From Ichthyophonus hoferi (Eukaryota; Opisthokonta; Ichthyosporea; Ichthyophonida; Ichthyophonidae), in assembly GCA_002751075.1 (NCBI GenBank), contig NAOQ01000461.1, positions 1,164 through 37,854 of the forward strand: DNA of 36,691 nucleotides, written 5' to 3'. The position numbers and the translations under genes were made by a program. Of this stretch, positions 22,753 through 35,345 are shown in pieces (positions within the stretch are counted from its first letter, which is position 1; each line of letters opens with the position of its first letter). The notes beneath the pieces were generated by a model. The model worked only from the letters and a program-made list of their open reading frames with translations. It was not told where the DNA came from and made no database searches.

Positions 22753-24229
22753 ATGGTCAAACTTAAATCTTCCAAGAAGGCTCCCTCAGGGAAATCCTCT
22801 CTCTCTCCCCCTCCTAAAGATATTGACAATGCATCAGATAGTGATTCTGAACCCGATCTCCCTAAACCTATCACTACTACTACACCTAAAATAGTCTTTA
22901 AGCCTACCACCACTAAATCGCAACAACCCATTGATGTAAATGTGATTAGTAAGGACATTGCCAAAAAGAGAAAAGCGTATGTTGTATTCTTTTCGTTTTG
23001 TTTTTTTTTTTTTTGGTTTGTTATAGGGTTAGTTGTTGAGGAATATAATATAATATAATACAAGGCAAAGCAAGACAAGACAAGACAACACAAGACAATA
23101 CAATAAAATGCAACGCATGATAGGACGCATTCTGCATACTATGCACACTTGTATAGTGAATACCATTATATTCTATACTATATATACTATCCTACCTATC
23201 GGGGTTGGTTGTAGAAGAATACAATGCAATAATTATATTTATATAGAACAAAATATATTTATAGAGAGAAATATATAGTTAGGTTGGTAGTTGCTATGGC
23301 GGTTGCCATATATGTGTTTATGTGTGTATGTATATGTATAAGATAGACTATAAAAGAATGAATGGAAATGTTAATATCGACTTATATTGTATGTTTGCTG
23401 CTATATAGACACAGAGGCTTAAAAATACATACACATATATATGCATACATGCATACATATATACCAATTGACCCTATTTCTATAGAGAGGACTCAGATGA
23501 TAATAAAAAAGTTGATGCATCAGAACTCTCTGGAACTGTAAGTATATTATGTTTTATTATATTGTATTAACGTATGTTATATTATATTATATTATATCGT
23601 ATTATATTCTATTATATTCTATTAGTCTATTATCTTTTCATTATAGTCCTCAGGATTTTGTAAGTGTTTCGTTTATGAAGAGACAATAATTTACACTTAC
23701 TAATTAATTAATTGTTGGTTATTTAAATTCCAAGTATCTAAGTTATGTGGGTATTTGAGGTTTATATACTAAGAGAGATGCACTACATACCTTTGCGTAA
23801 TGAGATTGAGTGATTCCCTGTACAACGGACTTAACTACACCATTAATATAATTACAAGGATATTTTGAATACCGAGTTGGAGATTAGGCATTAAATAGCA
23901 GTCATTAATTAAATCATTATTATAATAATTATAGTTCTCAGAATCTAATTAAGATAGGTTTTAAAAATTTATACCCTACAAGTGACATCCTAAAAACTTC
24001 TGTATAACACTCAATACTAGGAATTAATTAGCATTAATTAACCAATTAAACTGCCATTATAATTCTCAGGATCTCGTTAATGTGGAGTTTGAAATTAATG
24101 CTCTCAAAGAATCGGACTTCCATGGTATTAAATGTCTGCTGCAGCAACTGTTCTGGAAGGTTAGTACAGTGTGTGGAAAGAGGAATTCTCACATATACTT
24201 ATTATTACTATTATTATTGCTATTATTTA

Positions 24230-24301
<72 letters not shown>

Positions 24302-25010
24302 NNNNNNNNNNNNNNNNNNNNNNNNNNNNNNNNNNNNNNNNNNNNNNNNNNNNNNNNNNNNNNNNNNNNNNNNNNNNNNNNNNNNNNNNNNNNNNNNNNN
24401 NNNNNNNNNNNNNNNNNNNNNNNNNNNNNNNNNNNNNNNNNNNNNNNNNNNNNNNNNNNNNNNNNNNNNNNNNNNNNNNNNNNNNNNNNNNNNNNNNNNN
24501 NNNNNNNNNNNNNNNNNNNNNNNNNNNNNNNNNNNNNNNNNNNNNNNNNNNNNNNNNNNNNNNNNNNNNNNNNNNNNNNNNNNNNNNNNNNNNNNNNNNN
24601 NNNNNNNNNNNNNNNNNNNNNNNNNNNNNNNNNNNNNNNNNNNNNNNNNNNNNNNNNNNNNNNNNNNNNNNNNNNNNNNNNNNNNNNNNNNNNNNNNNNN
24701 NNNNNNNNNNNNNNNNNNNNNNNNNNNNNNNNNNNNNNNNNNNNNNNNNNNNNNNNNNNNNNNNNNNNNNNNNNNNNNNNNNNNNNNNNNNNNNNNNNNN
24801 NNNNNNNNNNNNNNNNNNNNNNNNNNNNNNNNNNNNNNNNNNNNNNNNNNNNNNNNNNNNNNNNNNNNNNNNNNNNNNNNNNNNNNNNNNNNNNNNNNNN
24901 NNNNNNNNNNNNNNNNNNNNNNNNNNNNNNNNNNNNNNNNNNNNNNNNNNNNNNNNNNNNNNNNNNNNNNNNNNNNNNNNNNNNNNNNNNNNNNNNNNNN
25001 NNNNNNNNNN

Positions 25011-25063
<53 letters not shown>

Positions 25064-28000
25064 GATTATGATTATTATTATTATTATTATAGTATATAGT
25101 AGGATAAGTATATATTTACATTGTATAAAATATTATTTTGATAATATTTATTCTAATGTCAAAATAATTTTGCAGAAACATGTGTAATACGTTATAATGA
25201 TTCCTTAATTATTTACATTGGAATATACAATACATTTTAATTAGTTAACTTGTACCATAATAGGAAAATTATCTATCAAACCTACGTAGTAATGATTCAG
25301 ATTGAGATTAATTCCTGTATAACATATTACATTAGGTGCACAGTTTGAGCCGAATTCATTGCACCACATAACATGTATTTAGAACGATATAAATTATCGA
25401 GTGTGTGGTTGGGACAGGACTTCTAGTTTTACTTACACTATAGTCTGCCACGCGATATGCGTCATGTTCAGGGTAACGGCGTATGATACATACAAGTTAT
25501 ATTATATTTACCCTATCTTTTTACCATTTCAACATATCTAATTGATAATTATTTTATATAACAGGATATGAACACGCATCTAAGTGAGTTGACAGAACTA
25601 ATTCTGGCTCAATGGGAGTATGTGGGAAGTGCATTGAAGGTGAAAACTGGGGATGACGTATATGGGGTTATGTCATGTATCAATATGCATGAACACAAGG
25701 TATGTGTGTGTGTAGGTAAGGAAGGGGAAGGAGGCATGTATGTATGTATGTATGTATATTTGTGTGGATGCCTATATATGTATGTTTACATATAAACCTA
25801 TTTTTATAGCTAGTCAGGACAAGTGATAGACAGAGGGATTCTACCCTTGTATATAACATATTATTCGCTTTACTGCAATCAAATTATTTGGTGTGAAAAC
25901 GCAATATATTACTATATATAAATTGATATGGTTATTTAAGATACAGGTGAGCTCAGTAAGGTAATTAAGTCATAATACTATAATACTGTAACACTATAAT
26001 ACTGTAATACTATAACATCATAATACTATATTACTATAAAACTATACCACTATAATACTACAATGCTATAATACTATATTATTATAACACTATTACACAT
26101 AACACTATAATGCTATAATACTATACCACTTTAACACTATCATATGCAAGCGAATTGCTTATCAATGTGAATGCATGTTGCTGTTCTATGCCATATATAA
26201 TTGTAAAGTCAACATGGATTTCTTATATTATGTGCCGCAATATGTGTGTATGGCTTTAGGCTTCTTGCAGGCCTTTATACCCTATTGTCTACATCTATCT
26301 GTCAAAACTTTGACAGAAAAGTGGCACAATTATGAACAATGGTAATTATCATTGTTTTGGGTCTACATAACTAAGTAATACACATGTGCATAGTGCATAT
26401 ATATATCTAATCATAATGATTTCTATTTTAGGATAAAGAATGTATCCAGGCTTTAAAAGGTTATCTATTGGACAAGGTTGATGCAATCGAAAGGGCAAAA
26501 TGGCAACAGATATTTGATGATGAATCAAAAGGTATATTATTTTATTTTATTTTATTTTATGTTATATTATAGTGTATTTTATTATATTATATTATACTGT
26601 ACTATAATATATTCTATATAGGTGTATGTGTACGCATATGAAGCTAATTTAGGATTATACTTGAATGATCTAATATAATATAATCTTCCAATGGAAGCTT
26701 TAACACGGTATTCTAATACAATCACAGGTCTAGGCCTTCTTATCAATGAGCGCTTCATTAATGTGCCCTTCCAGGTGGTTGGTCCCCTGCACAATATTCT
26801 AAATGACGAGATCAAGGAATCTGTTGAAGATGATGTAGGCATTTAAATTTTTACCCTCCTCTCCTCTGGAGTGTTTATTGGCTTATAGATTTATTAGCTA
26901 TACATTCCTGAATGTTTATTTTATTTTTTCCCTGTTATATTGTAGCATTGTATTTCTTTTCCGTTTTCTTTTCCTTTTCTTTATTTCTTGTCACTACACA
27001 ATCTTTATTAATTTTTGATTAACACCAATTATAACAAGAGATTACTAAATCTTGGCGATTTAACAATTTATAATTGCCCAGTCTAAAAGAATTGTTATAT
27101 AATTCTCAGTAATCACTTTGATTGGTATAGGTATATAGCTACAGAATATAGCTGTGCAATCATCATTTCAATGGGTATTTCATTGCTAATCTGATGTATG
27201 TGTATAATTACCATACAATGTTCTCATGCTAATAGTTTGTTAAGGTGAAAAAATGTTGAATAAAATACCTTTTCCTATTATTACGTTTGAGCCTATATTA
27301 TATTGTTGTTGTAATTGACATTTGTTGTTACCTAAATTGATCCAGTAGCTTATATAATGTGTATTTCAGTTACTTTAACACTGCTAAAAGCAGTACCATT
27401 TATATATCTACCATATAATATGCTATATCCTGCATAATATGTATTTCTGATTTACTCGGCCACCTCTATACAGCATCAACCCTTTCAATTTGACAACTAC
27501 TTAGTAATTTCCAAGACGTTCAAAGAGGCTGGATCTGGTGGGACCTTGCCTAAAGTCAAAAAAAGCAAAAAGGGAAAGAAATCAGGATTTGGAAGTGGAA
27601 TGAATTATGTAAACATGGAGGAGGAGTACTTTGCTCAGGTATGTTTGTATTTAATACTATGCAAGATTATATTATAGCATATTATATCTTATTCTTTCCG
27701 ACCTCATATTTCATATTTTATCTTATATTCTTTCAGGAATCCCTTCTCATTTAGTAGATAATTATAACCACTATAGACAGATAAGGATGGAACTATCATA
27801 TACGCTTTCTCTTGCATTATACCTGTCTCAACTTTTTATTGAAAGTGGAACAGAGCTATGAGCTGCCTCTATTGCTAGCCCAGCAAAAGACGCTTCTATA
27901 CAACACCTAGTTGAAGCCCCCGGACAAGTCACTAGCACTACCACATATTGCTATATCATGCTTTATCTCAGTTTATAATTTATTTTTTAGATTCAATTAT

Positions 28001-28197
28001 ACATCTGCCTTATATATACCATTTCCCTATAGGCGGCTACTATGAAATTTCACTTTGGTGTAGATCACAGTGAGAATGAAACTGCAAAGGCAGCACTGGG
28101 TGACATCTATCTGCTAATGGGAAGACATGTCCTATTGGTCCCTATAACAGCTATACCTGCATTGTTAACACAGGTGGAAAAAATGACAGCCGAGTAA
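22753..28197 (+). CDS. BCCIP: BCCIP / BCP1-family protein, 8 exons
   Basis: Homologue of BCCIP (yeast Bcp1), a conserved nuclear protein. Animal BCCIP binds BRCA2 and p21; Bcp1 acts as chaperone and export factor for ribosomal protein Rpl23 and Mss4. Exons: 22753-22976, 23486-23537, 24070-24159, 25565-25699, 26432-26531, 26728-26834, 27474-27638, 28033-28197. Phases close to 345 aa, a little longer than the 314-322 aa of human BCCIP. Residues 1-92 are a charged, disordered tail with a Ser/Asp cluster. The core from VNVEFEI (about 95) runs through GIKCLLQQLF, GLLINERFINVP (202-213) and LGDIYLLMGRHVLLVP near the C terminus. A lysine-rich patch (KKSKKGKK, 265-272) may be a nuclear signal. The start is the ATG in CCATGG. 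Intron 3 contains an assembly gap, but phases match across it. The gene is convergent with the OST3-like gene. Confidence 0.95.
24197..25091. repeat. ATT/TTA microsatellite broken by an assembly gap
   Basis: TTA/ATT units run without interruption from about 24231 to 24301. Then 24302-25010 is 709 unknown bases, and the same repeat resumes from 25011 to 25063 and again to 25091. The gap is therefore most likely repeat that could not be assembled, inside BCCIP intron 3. Its true length is unknown, and the long open frames across it are meaningless. Confidence 0.95.
25273..25535 (+). repeat. Dispersed repeat A, copy 2
   Basis: Second copy of the family at 9354-9610, inside BCCIP intron 3 in sense orientation. 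It is well preserved from AACCTACGTAGTAATG to a final TTTTTACC-TTTCAAC block and ends about 30 bases before exon 4. Confidence 0.75.
25965..26140. repeat. AATACTAT-type satellite in BCCIP intron 4
   Basis: Roughly 9-10-base units, AATACTATA and variants such as AACACTATA, AATGCTATA and ACCACTATA, repeat about 18 times. Confidence 0.75.
27838..27945 (+). repeat. Dispersed repeat D, copy 2
   Basis: Lies in BCCIP intron 7, inverted relative to the copies at 21044 and 36495. Read on the plus strand it contains ASIASPAKDASIQHLVEAP, matching the SPARDTSIKHLIGAP tail of copy 1. It also shares the flank GACAAGTCACTAGCACTA. It covers only the end of the longer repeat. Confidence 0.75.
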
Positions 28198-28259
28198 TCT
28201 AATTCAATTACATATATGTTTATGATACCTTTATTTCATGTACTCATATCTAACCTATC

Positions 28260-28265
28260 AATAAA
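28260..28265 (+). promoter_or_regulatory. Poly(A) signal of BCCIP
   Basis: AATAAA, 62 bases after the BCCIP stop. Confidence 0.6.
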
Positions 28266-28986
28266 AAATGTTGGAACTAAGTTGTTCAACACGCTTAGAT
28301 AGATTATTCTTTGCCATTGCCACCACGTGCCTTACATTCGGCTATAGTTACCCATTAAGATTACTAGGAGGTTATTGTTCCAAATACTGATCTAGGACCT
28401 AGTGCTTAGGTATTTATTATAGCTGTATACTCATTGGAAAATGTAATGTCATACATACCAAATTAATTGGTGCAGCTACAACCATGTGCAAATACATTTA
28501 GTATGATCATTAATATGTACACTTATATTATACTGCCTTTCTTAGCGCTGGTGTCATGAGTGTTTGAAATAGCATGTCTTCATTTAACTTAGTAGGATCT
28601 ATACATAATAGCCAAATGGAAGCCGTCATGTAGATGAAACAAGGGTACTAAAGATATCCTTCTGTAATACAGAAAGGTCCATAAATCAGAACCAACTTGC
28701 ATTGACTGTACAAGGATTGGTTCATAAAATTAAGCATTTGAATTATAAATACGAGATAAGACATAGCTTGCTCTTACATTTTAATTCACTTTGCATTCAC
28801 CTAAATCGTGTCAGATGAGACACCCCTCCATGACGGAAAGAGGGTCAGGCCAGCAGACTAGGAAGACCAAATGAACTCCCAGTCTAATGCAGAGCTCAGC
28901 TAGAACGACAAGTGTGCTTGACCAACATCAACTCATGTACTGAGCAATAGATTAGCCATTGTTTGACCATAGACTATAACCATTGC

Positions 28987-29000
28987 TTTATTGTTTTATT
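28987..29000 (-). promoter_or_regulatory. Two poly(A) signals of the OST3-like gene
   Basis: Read on the minus strand, AATAAA occurs at 29000-28995 and 28992-28987, within 20 bases after the TAA stop at 29006-29004. This implies a very short 3' UTR. Confidence 0.6.
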
Positions 29001-29003
29001 ATT

Positions 29004-30524
29004 TTAAAAAAGACTGAAAGGATAACGAGGGTTCTTGAAGTTTCTATAGCAATACACATTAGCGAGGAGTGATGATAAGGCAATCATAAACCCTATCATG
29101 CTAATAAGATTTTTACTGAGTAATGACATATTGCATTTATGAGCCTCCAATGCAATGATAAAACCAAAGGCGGCAGCAGCATCTGGTTGGTGGGAAAGGA
29201 GAGTTGGGTAAATAAAGGGTAGACAAGGTTGGAAATATAAACTAGGAGGTGAAGTATAGTTATATTTTTAAAACGATAACGATATATATATTATGTATAC
29301 TCTGGCACGTATGCATACACATATATATATATACATATACGCATGCATATACATATATATAAACATGATATACCAACTACAACTTACTCATAGAACTAAT
29401 GGCTAAACCCTCAACTTTAGACTGGTTTCCATCCTCATGAACTAGGAAGATAATAGGATGCCCGTTCTCATCTTCACCATGCATGGCTGCATACATACCA
29501 CAGAGAGTCTAATATTAGCAATCCAACACATTGTAACATGGTTGTATATATATATATATATGTGTGTAATAATATATTACAAGATGTATGGTGGTATGAT
29601 AGTAAAATGAGATGATGATATCATATATAATATAATATAGTAATAAAAACTAGAATATAGTATAGTAATAATAACTATAATATAGTATAGGAATAAAAAC
29701 TTACGACTGTGAGCTATCATAGAATACATAAAGCCTCCAGTCATCAGCATACTCAAGCCCTGTGATACGAGGAGAGTCAGTACTATATTATTATTAACTT
29801 ATAGAAACACTGCACTATATAAGATTAAATTATAATCCTATTAACATAAAGAAGTAATATGTCCAATATAGCTACGTTATACTATAGTATATCATATTGT
29901 AATAGTATAATATAATATAATATATTTTCCTAGTAACTCCATGCTATTATATTCATGCCTATTAGCATAAACAGGAAGTATATGACATAGAATTTGCTGT
30001 CATATGATAATATACTATATTATACTCTACGATACTGTATTATCTTATGATATTATAATATAGTATATGGTAATAGACAGGGATGTCAGAGAATGATGTT
30101 ACTATAATGATATGATATGATAGAATAGTATGGTATAGTGTAGTATAGTATAGTATAGTATAGTATAATATAGTATACAATAATTACCATAGCTAGGAAC
30201 AATAGTATAACCTTTAGAGCTTTTGGATAGAAAGACATAGGGGCCCTCTTTATTCTTTTGATCATTAATATGGTGACGGTTGCCGCGATGATCCACTTAG
30301 TCCAATTGATTGGATATTGTATTCTGAACTGTGTGTTTATTGGTATATATGTTGTGTGTACGTATATAATGATAATTATATTCAGGTAAGTGTTAATATG
30401 TGTGTGCATATATATTTAGGGAGGGAGGTATGTATGATAATATGATAGTATGTATGATAGCAATATTTCTGCAAAATGCAAGAACGGAAAAACAATGTTG
30501 AACATATACACATAAATATGCATT

Positions 30525-30575
<51 letters not shown>

Positions 30576-32021
30576 CATTATACTACAATATAGTGCATGT
30601 TATTGTAATGTTACCATACTATACCAACTCTAATAATAATTAATTTCTAATAATACGTACCTTTAATTTTTTACCATTACTAACATACAGTATAGTATAG
30701 TATAACAATTCTAGTTATAGTCAACGAATAATAAAAGGTACCTTTTTATTAGTCATTTCAGCAACCCAGGCAGCGCCCAGCTCAGGTCTGTATAAACCAA
30801 TAATATGTAAGTGCCACGTCACACTGTAATTATAATTAGATCTCTGTCTTTATTAACACTGGGAGAACCAATGGGTTGAAGGTATATATATATATATATA
30901 TATATGGTATAGTATATAGAGATAGAGTGTATATAGTAAACACTATACTACGTGAAGCATATACTATATTACACATTATATACCCTGGTAATCCATCCAC
31001 ACAGTCCCTCGCTTTAAATATATTATGTAAGGTATATACCTGTCAAATGCTTGCACTATATCCTGGGGTCCAGGTTGGCGGTCTGGGGAGAGATGCATAA
31101 TCGTGGGTATTTGGGCGATATGTAGCTATAGAACAGAGGGAGAGAGGTAAAGTTATATTATGGCATGTCATGGTATGGTATGGTATGGTATATTATGATA
31201 TATTATATTATATTATATTATATTATATTATATTATATTATATTATATTATATTATATTATATTATATTATCCTAAATATCATGCTGTAATATAGCATAC
31301 TAGCATACTATACTATACTATAATATACTATCTATATATATATATATATATAGCATTACAACTTCAATCAAGCTACATGCTTAGGAACTGGCATAAGGCT
31401 AGTGTTATGCTATAATCTAATAGTAAATTATATATACCTCTTCATATAATGCTAGAGTACTGGGGGAATATTCCAGTTTTGCAAAGTATACCCCTGTATG
31501 AGAGGAGAGGGAGAAGGAGCGGGCTACCAATTCAAAAATCTTATATGTATTACTGTAGAGAGAGAGGGAGAGGGAGAGAGAAAGAAAGAAATTCAAATCA
31601 ATTGTTTATTGGTTAGTGTCAAACGATATTGAATAGTATGATATAGTACAATATCATATCATATCATACTATATCATGCAATATATTATAATATATTATA
31701 ACAATCAAATACAATATAAAAAATACAATAAAATAAAATGTCATATAATAAACTACTTTACAATGCAATACCCCACCTTACCATATACTTACAAGCAAGC
31801 AGGACATGGGAAGGCAGGTGTGAGGGAGGTTAACATAAAAATTAGAGTATAATTCTTAGCACCCTGGGCATATCGTTTGTAATCGCTCATACTCATGTCT
31901 ATAACAGGGTTAACCGCTGTTTTCTGATTGAGCTCCTCGATTTTAGCCTGAGTTGACTATAGGTGCATATAGTTAGATATATAGGGATGTATGTATGTAT
32001 GCAAGTATGTCCATGGTTATT

Positions 32022-32055
<34 letters not shown>

Positions 32056-32430
32056 GTAGTGTACGGGGTAAGAAAAAAGTTTTTTTAAAAACATTAACCG
32101 TGTAACATACACAAATACATAAACACTGTTTCGAAAAGATAAATTATATGGTTTCCCATAGTATTTATAGTATATCGTAGGATGATATAATATAATATAA
32201 TATAATATAATATAATATAGCATAATACAATATAATATATAATGGCATAATAAAATACAATACGGACAGTATAGTATAATATAATACCATTAACAAACTG
32301 AAAGCACTTCCTCTACAACCTATACCCACTTCCTATGCAACCTATGCTCATATATTACTTTAGTGCCCCGTCCCTGTGTCATCGCCACCAATCCGATGGA
32401 AAGGGCAGTCAATAGAGAGAGCCACCGCAT
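29004..32430 (-). CDS. Oligosaccharyltransferase OST3/OST6 subunit (MAGT1/TUSC3 type), 9 exons
   Basis: Thioredoxin-like ER membrane subunit of the oligosaccharyltransferase complex. The family oxidoreductase site helps glycosylate Cys-proximal Asn sites; vertebrate MAGT1 and TUSC3 are also linked to Mg2+ transport. Exons in transcription order: 32430-32359, 31956-31793, 31552-31438, 31125-31040, 30787-30742, 30328-30188, 29759-29705, 29486-29388, 29182-29004. Phases close to 318 aa, against about 335 in human. There is a signal peptide at residues 1-19, a lumenal thioredoxin fold with active-site CPAC (75-78, in AFPCPAC) and the cis-Pro loop QIPTIMH. Four membrane helices follow: about residues 168-180, 195-220, a helix from NAAAAFGFIIALEA, and one before the NPRYPFSLF tail. 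SPMHGEDENGHPIIFLVH aligns with the conserved loop between helices 2 and 3 of MAGT1. The exon 1 donor is ambiguous: GTAATA is chosen, and GTATAG would add about 12 residues. Confidence 0.93.
30530..30573 (+). repeat. AAT microsatellite
   Basis: About 14 AAT units in intron 5 of the OST3-like gene. Poly-Leu and poly-Tyr open frames on the other strand are artefacts. Confidence 0.85.
31190..31272 (+). repeat. TTATA pentamer microsatellite
   Basis: About 14 near-perfect TATTA/TTATA units in intron 3 of the OST3-like gene, preceded by GGTAT pentamers (31168-31190). Confidence 0.8.
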
Positions 32431-33177
32431 AGCTGATATTAATAAAGAGAGGGTGATAAGGTAAAGGTCAGTAGAGTTTAATAGGAAGTGTATTATAATG
32501 TACTGTATTATAATAATATATTCTATTGTATGAGATGGTATGGTACGGTATGTAATTGTATTGTATTGTACTGCATTGTAAGGCAGAGTATTGCGTTGTA
32601 TTGTATTGTATTTCATTACATTGTATAATATGGTAGGGTATTACATTATATTGTAGTTTTTTATGGTATTGTATTGTATTGTATGATATTGTATTTTATT
32701 TTATGATATTATAATGTAATGTAATGTAATAGGAATTATATTGTATTTTATTGTACTACTATATTATATTGTATGGTATAATATGATATTATATTATATT
32801 GCATTGCATTTTATCATACTATAATGTATTATATTATGATATTGTCATATCTTATATAGTCATGTCATAAGCAATAATAATACCATTAGGTCATTGGATT
32901 ACAATCACTCGACTTAAAATGTATATTGTACTCTTTAAATTATCATATATTATATTATATTATATTATATTACTACTATCCTGCTTATTTGTGTGATCAT
33001 AACATAAAACTGCTGTAATGGCAATCAACTGTTTAAAATGCCATTGAAAATATGTGAATAATATATAAGGAAAAAAAGTATTAGAACAGGCCAATAGGGT
33101 AGGGGATTTAAAAACAGATTTTTTAATAATGAAAAACATCTAAATAATAAAGTATATAATATACACTGTGCTTTCGT

Positions 33178-33191
33178 GTTGTCATGGCAAC
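33178..33191. promoter_or_regulatory. RFX-type X-box-like palindrome
   Basis: GTTGTCATGGCAAC differs at one base from the ideal palindromic X-box GTTGCCATGGCAAC bound by RFX factors. It lies about 750 bases upstream of the OST3-like start codon, within AT-rich sequence where such a GC-containing palindrome stands out. Function is inferred only from the motif. Confidence 0.4.
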
Positions 33192-33661
33192 GGTTACATA
33201 ACAACCATTGATAAGGTCCACTATAATAGGAGTGGTAAGAGATATAGTGTATACAAGAGTGCAAGTCTATGACTATCAATGTATTTTACGATGGGTAAGG
33301 GAATGTTATATAGACAGATACACCTTACGATACTATATGATATTATATTATATCCTGTTATACTATACACCTTGAGATGCTAATGGTATTATATTATATC
33401 CTGTTATACTATTATGTATTGTACTATACATGGTAGTTAGGGTTTATAAATACAGACACACATTTCAAAGCAATAATATACAATATACACATTGGTTATG
33501 ATCGGTGTCGTCAGAGCATTAAAATACAAGCAAAACAATAATTGATCTCTAGTATTAAAAAATATTACTGTATAATTTGAGAGAAAGGTAAGGGGGAACG
33601 AGAATAAGTGAGACAATGTGCTGCTACAATATAGCACTTTGTTGTAATGGTAATCATAAGA

Positions 33662-33692
33662 ATGGAATGGAATGGAATGGAATGGAATGGAA
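33662..33692 (+). repeat. GGAAT pentamer array
   Basis: Six perfect AATGG/GGAAT units, the same pentamer as human satellite II/III. It is the only array of this motif in the window. Confidence 0.85.
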
Positions 33693-33995
33693 TTCCTATT
33701 ATGAAGGACTAATATTAGGTGGGATGGACTTACTTAAAACTAAGGACAGTGTAAATCAAATTTACAGTGATAATTGGAAAGGAAAAAGAACAATAATTTA
33801 GAGTATTGTTACTAAGAAATTAAATTAATGTTATGTACTAATCTGTTTTCTTTTAACGATTATGGTTAATCTCTTAAAAAAATTAATAATTAAACTTAAT
33901 CGCTGACTTATTTTGACGATTGCAGTTAATTCTCGATTGTTCACTGGTAGTCATAATCACAACTAGTATCTACTTAATAATTGGATAGCTTTAAG

Positions 33996-34075
33996 AAATT
34001 CCTACTCAATCTAATCGAGTTAAAATATGTGCGTTAAATTCTTACTCACTCTAATCGAGTTAAAATATATGCGTT
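33996..34075 (+). repeat. 40-bp direct tandem pair
   Basis: Two adjacent 40-base units differ at three positions. Each contains CTAATCGAGTTAAAATAT and ends GCGTT. Confidence 0.85.
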
Positions 34076-34224
34076 CCTGTTGTAAACATGAATTTTAGTG
34101 GTAAATTTTTGGTATTGCTCACACAAATATAAAAAAATAGACTTAAAAAGGTGTATTATTTTAATTTTAGCGTTTATTATAGATAGTTATAACTATGGGC
34201 ATGGCAATCTATATGCCTTATTAC

Positions 34225-34421
34225 AATATTAGATTCAAAGCATATATATATATGTTTGATCTGAGATCTAAATTCACACGTATTTAGAATGCAATAAATT
34301 AACCACTACTGGGTGGTTGAGAGGAGACCTCTCGATTTGCTTGCACTGTAGTTGGCCATCTGACATGCGTCATTGGCAGGGTAACAGTCAAAGATAAAGA
34401 CTTGGCATGTTTATTCGGTAT
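34225..34421 (+). repeat. Dispersed repeat A, copy 3 (partial)
   Basis: Shares TATTTAGAATG, AAATTAACCACT, TGGTTGAGA, the GTAGTTGGCCATCTGACATGC block and GGGTAAC with copies 1 and 2. The left part is too diverged to align by eye. It is the most diverged copy. Confidence 0.65.
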
Positions 34422-35126
34422 TGTGATTGTGATTAAATAAATAAAGACATGCATATATAAGGGTTTATGTACATGTGCCCAATAATTATTTAATATTAAA
34501 ATTTAAAATTTAATTACATATATATATATATATAATGGCGGTTTCATATGAGTAAATATAAATACATGTATATACCAGCTAATCTCTCAATACGGAAAGA
34601 AGCTGTTGATAATATTGAGCAATAATAAACTTGGGTCAGCATTAATCGCAAATGTAATGATGCGGTTGCCTCCAATCATAGGTCAACATGTCACATTATC
34701 ATAGTAACGTAATAATGTGACTTCGTTATTTCATTTTTTAAAATGGTTTGGTTATAGGTAAGCAAGTAAAATAATAAAATTATTAATAACTGTGACAAAA
34801 TTTACATAGTTATCTGTTTCAAATGTTTGAATTCGTATTTGACTCATAATGAGATAATGAGAATTTTCATTTATGGTCATGGAAAAATTAAGTAGCAGAG
34901 TCGCATTTCAATAAGCTGTCGCAAACCTTTCATTAACGGAGACTAAGATTATCATTCCAAGAACCATTTTAAGGAGGTCTATACTCAAGAAAATCCATTT
35001 TTACCACACACTTGTGAATTCCATAGTTTGGTGTAGCAATCTGAAATAAACTTTTGATTGCTTATTATTACCCTTTTGCTATATTAGTTACCTTTCAGGG
35101 AATAGGCTTTTATAGAAAATTAGTAT

Positions 35127-35345
35127 CAAATATGCTCGAAAATCTAAGACACAGTGAACCGATGTAGATAAATTTGCACACCACATTATAGACTAAAACA
35201 CATTCCCACAACCATTCTGGGCCCAGCTTATATACTTCACTAAAATTGGTATTGGCTAATAGATGTCAGTAGGGATTGTTGATTACAACGTAGAGGCTGT
35301 ACAATATTTAACTAAACTTACCATATAATAAGACAATCTATGTGA
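35127..35345. repeat. Dispersed repeat B, copy 2
   Basis: Partner of 1248-1450 in the same orientation; on the minus strand it reads VYKLGPEWLWECVL. Weaker similarity may continue to about 35450. Confidence 0.55.

Larger units (their letters stand above)
28198..29003. other. Intergenic stretch between convergent genes
   Basis: About 0.8 kb separates the two stop codons. It holds the poly(A) signals of both genes. 28800-28930 is less AT-rich than its surroundings and has no open frame worth calling. Confidence 0.6.

Noticed and set aside
22740-23093. 117-residue minus-strand open frame with hydrophobic runs
   Set aside because: It is antisense to BCCIP exon 1, whose frame, start context and splice donor are convincing.
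24080-25187. Three long open frames of 327-339 residues
   Set aside because: They are made of ATT/TTA repeat plus 709 unknown bases; only 24070-24159 is coding (BCCIP exon 3, in one frame).
26582-26842. 86-residue minus-strand open frame
   Set aside because: It is antisense to BCCIP exon 6 (26728-26834), which has correct splice sites and phase.
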